A DNA stretch of 6,434 nt. Source: Candidatus Latescibacterota bacterium. GTDB taxonomy: Bacteria > Latescibacterota > UBA2968 > GCA-2709665. Shown here in pieces: positions 5,145 to 6,434 of this stretch. The stretch spans positions 1 through 6,434 of the forward strand of contig JASLMQ010000814.1 of assembly GCA_030746455.1 (NCBI GenBank), written 5' to 3'. The position numbers were made by a program, and so were the translations under genes. A model generated the notes under the pieces. That model was not told the DNA's origin. It searched no databases and saw nothing but the letters and a program-made list of their open reading frames with translations. How positions within the stretch are numbered: position 1 is the first letter of the stretch; every line of letters begins with the position of its first letter.

Positions 5145-6236
5145 ATGAAGATCGTAGAGGTCGAGAGTTTCAAGGTTGAGGTTCCGCTGACGGCCGAACA
5201 GCGGACACGGAACTGCTATAACAGCACGGGCATCACCCGGATCCGGACCGACGAGGGTGTCACGGGCTATGGCTTCAGTGCGGTCGAGGAGGAACCCGTC
5301 CGCCAGATCCTGCTCTTGGAAGACCCTTTCGCCGTCGAGCGCCACCTCGAGGCCGGTTTGGACAGGTGGTACGGCGCCGAGAACGCCCTGTGGGACATTG
5401 TCGCCAAGGCGGCCGGACTCCCGCTGCACCGTCTCTGGGGAGCGTATCGGGACCGGTTTCCCATGTATCTCACCTGCGTGTGGCCCGGCGCGCCCGATCA
5501 GACCGATGTCACCCCTCTCCAACAGGCCGAAGACGTCTCGCGATACGCGGAGCTTGGATACAGGGCGGTGAAGATCCGTTCCTGGCGGCCGGATCCGATG
5601 GAGGACGTGGAGGCCGTTCGGCTGATCCGTGAGTGGGTCGGTGGGCGGGACAGGATCGAGGTCATGATCGACAGGACCGGCGAGTACTCGGGCACGACCT
5701 GGGACTACGAGACCGCGCTGGACGTGGCCAGGGCTTTGGAAGAGGTGGACGCCACCTGGCTGGAGGAGCCCTTCGCGCGCGGCGACGTCGAGTTGCACGC
5801 GCGACTGCGGTCCGAGACCCGGATCGCCATCACCGGCGGAGAGCACCAGCCGCCCGAGGTCTACCCCGGATACATCAAAGGCGGCGCGTTCGACATCGTG
5901 CAGCCGCACTGCGCGAATGTCTTCTTGACGCTCAAACGGGTCGCGGGAATGGCCGAGATGTGCGGGATGGCCTGCATCTTGCACGGTTCCCACGGCATGA
6001 ACCTTGTCGGCTCCTTGCAGGTCTCGGCAACCATTCGGACGTGCAGGATGCAGGAGCTCGTGTACACGACCCCCCCGGCACTTCCCGAAGAGGCCTGGGC
6101 GCCATTGAACGTGCTGACCCGGTCCGGCCGGCTCTACGAGGTCGAAGACGGCTGCGTCCGGATTCCCGACTCCCCCGGCCTCGGGATCGACCTCGACGAG
6201 GACGCCATCGAGCGCTACAGAGCTGTGGACTCGTGA
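5145..6236 (+). CDS. Enolase-superfamily protein, mandelate racemase/muconate lactonizing type, atypical dyad
   Basis: Cytoplasmic Mg-dependent enzyme expected to abstract a proton next to a carboxylate, typically a sugar-acid dehydratase, racemase or cycloisomerase. The 363-residue length is normal. Residues 1-110 form the capping domain, with ENALWDIVAKAAGLPLHRLWG at 79-99; the rest is the beta-barrel. Visible active-site positions: K143-I-R145 at the KxK site of the second barrel strand; metal ligands D176 (IDRTGEY), E207 (WLEEPF) and E233 (TGGEH); and H280 (ILHGSHG) at the position of the catalytic His on the seventh strand. Alignment by eye to mandelate racemase puts H255 (DIVQPHCAN) where the Asp of the His-Asp dyad is expected. 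The usual GGIT segment after it is altered and about two residues shorter. The protein therefore keeps metal binding but has a modified acid/base set. The ATG follows a purine-rich stretch (GAGGGAAGAGGGAG). It is divergent from the SDR-E1 operon, suggesting a shared pathway. Substrate unknown; a sugar acid is the most likely class. Confidence 0.9.
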   Translation: MKIVEVESFKVEVPLTAEQRTRNCYNSTGITRIRTDEGVTGYGFSAVEEEPVRQILLLEDPFAVERHLEAGLDRWYGAENALWDIVAKAAGLPLHRLWGAYRDRFPMYLTCVWPGAPDQTDVTPLQQAEDVSRYAELGYRAVKIRSWRPDPMEDVEAVRLIREWVGGRDRIEVMIDRTGEYSGTTWDYETALDVARALEEVDATWLEEPFARGDVELHARLRSETRIAITGGEHQPPEVYPGYIKGGAFDIVQPHCANVFLTLKRVAGMAEMCGMACILHGSHGMNLVGSLQVSATIRTCRMQELVYTTPPALPEEAWAPLNVLTRSGRLYEVEDGCVRIPDSPGLGIDLDEDAIERYRAVDS

Positions 6237-6264
6237 CTGCATCGCTCTAAGCCAACAAAGCGGA

Positions 6265-6290
6265 ACCACAGATGAGCGCTGATGGGATGG
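6265..6290 (+). repeat. ACCACAGAT-type short repeat after the enolase-superfamily gene
   Basis: ACCACAGATGAGCGCTGATG starts 28 nt after the stop codon. It contains two related CnCnGAT units and begins with the same ACCACAGA octamer as the repeat at 1820. Its distance from the preceding stop (28 nt) and its orientation relative to that gene closely match the first copy (26 nt). It looks like a degenerate member of the same or a sister repeat family. Confidence 0.45.
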
Positions 6291-6309
6291 TGCCAGAGCC
6301 CTGCGGTTC

Positions 6310-6382
6310 CAGGCCAGGACGGGGCCTGAGCACGGGCGGCCAACGGCCGACAGAGCAGAGGAGTCACCTCACCACTGGTGAG
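6310..6382 (+). terminator. Cluster of three short hairpins, possible non-canonical terminator
   Basis: Three perfect inverted repeats follow one another: CAGGCC/GGCCTG with a 7-nt loop (6310-6328), CGGCC/GGCCG with a 3-nt loop (6337-6349) and the 15-bp palindrome CTCACCACTGGTGAG (6368-6382). The first two are GC-rich. None has a downstream U tract, so this is at best a transcript-end or stability region, not a standard intrinsic terminator. The last palindrome could instead be a protein-binding site for a gene to the right. Confidence 0.25.
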
Positions 6383-6434
6383 ATAAGGGTTCGGGGTGGG
6401 TCCACTATCCGTTAGCCCTACACGAATACCGTTT

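Larger units (their letters stand above)
6237..6434. other. Non-coding right flank with repeat and hairpins
   Basis: No gene with start, ribosome site and recognisable product is seen in these 198 nt. The stretch holds an ACCACAGA-type repeat at 6265-6290 and three short inverted repeats at 6310-6328, 6337-6349 and 6368-6382. No T-rich tract follows any of the hairpins. Confidence 0.55.

Noticed and set aside
5091..6269. Long open frame (392 codons) on the minus strand
   Set aside because: It is fully antisense to the enolase-superfamily gene, which has clear family motifs. The antisense translation is rich in Gly, Pro, Arg and Val with no recognisable domain, a usual by-product of high-GC coding sequence.
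1..6434. CRISPR array, tRNA/rRNA genes, insertion sequences or phage attachment sites
   Set aside because: No regularly spaced identical repeats, tRNA-like cloverleaf, rRNA signature, transposase or integrase reading frame, or terminal inverted repeats with target duplications were seen on either strand.

Overview
The window is a compact, high-GC bacterial segment. It has Shine-Dalgarno-led genes, short intergenic gaps and no RNA genes, transposases or phage genes. The phylum cannot be fixed from the sequence. Enzyme paralogues for carbohydrate breakdown together with a dispersed short 'ACCACAGAG'-type repeat would suit an uncultured environmental lineage such as Planctomycetota, Poribacteria or Latescibacterota, but that is a guess.

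Layout from left to right. Bases 3-1793 (+) hold the 3' part of a large protein with an (alpha/alpha)6 six-hairpin glycosidase-like domain and a C-terminal beta domain; its start lies outside the window. Bases 1794-1898 separate two convergent genes. They carry a 9-bp-period repeat followed by a very strong G-quadruplex motif. Bases 4734 down to 1899 (-) are a three-gene operon read leftwards: a short-chain dehydrogenase/reductase (SDR), then the alpha and beta subunits of a thiamine-pyrophosphate 2-oxoacid/acetoin dehydrogenase E1. Bases 4735-5144 are a 410-nt divergent regulatory region with a candidate sigma70-type promoter in each direction and several inverted repeats. Bases 5145-6236 (+) encode an enolase-superfamily protein of the mandelate racemase/muconate lactonizing type. 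Bases 6237-6434 are non-coding, with a second ACCACAGA-type repeat and three small hairpins.

The genes can be read as a small catabolic locus. The glycosidase-like protein would release a sugar. The enolase-superfamily protein would dehydrate (or epimerise) a sugar acid. The SDR would oxidise or reduce the keto-deoxy product. The E1 pair would carry out a TPP-dependent decarboxylation or cleavage. The MR-type dehydratase plus SDR pairing is known from non-phosphorylative fuconate-type pathways, but those end with a hydrolase or aldolase. An E1 alpha/beta pair without E2 or E3 genes in that position is unusual. The enolase-superfamily protein is itself unusual: it keeps the three metal ligands but has His where the Asp of the catalytic His-Asp dyad is expected. 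Substrates cannot be assigned from sequence alone.
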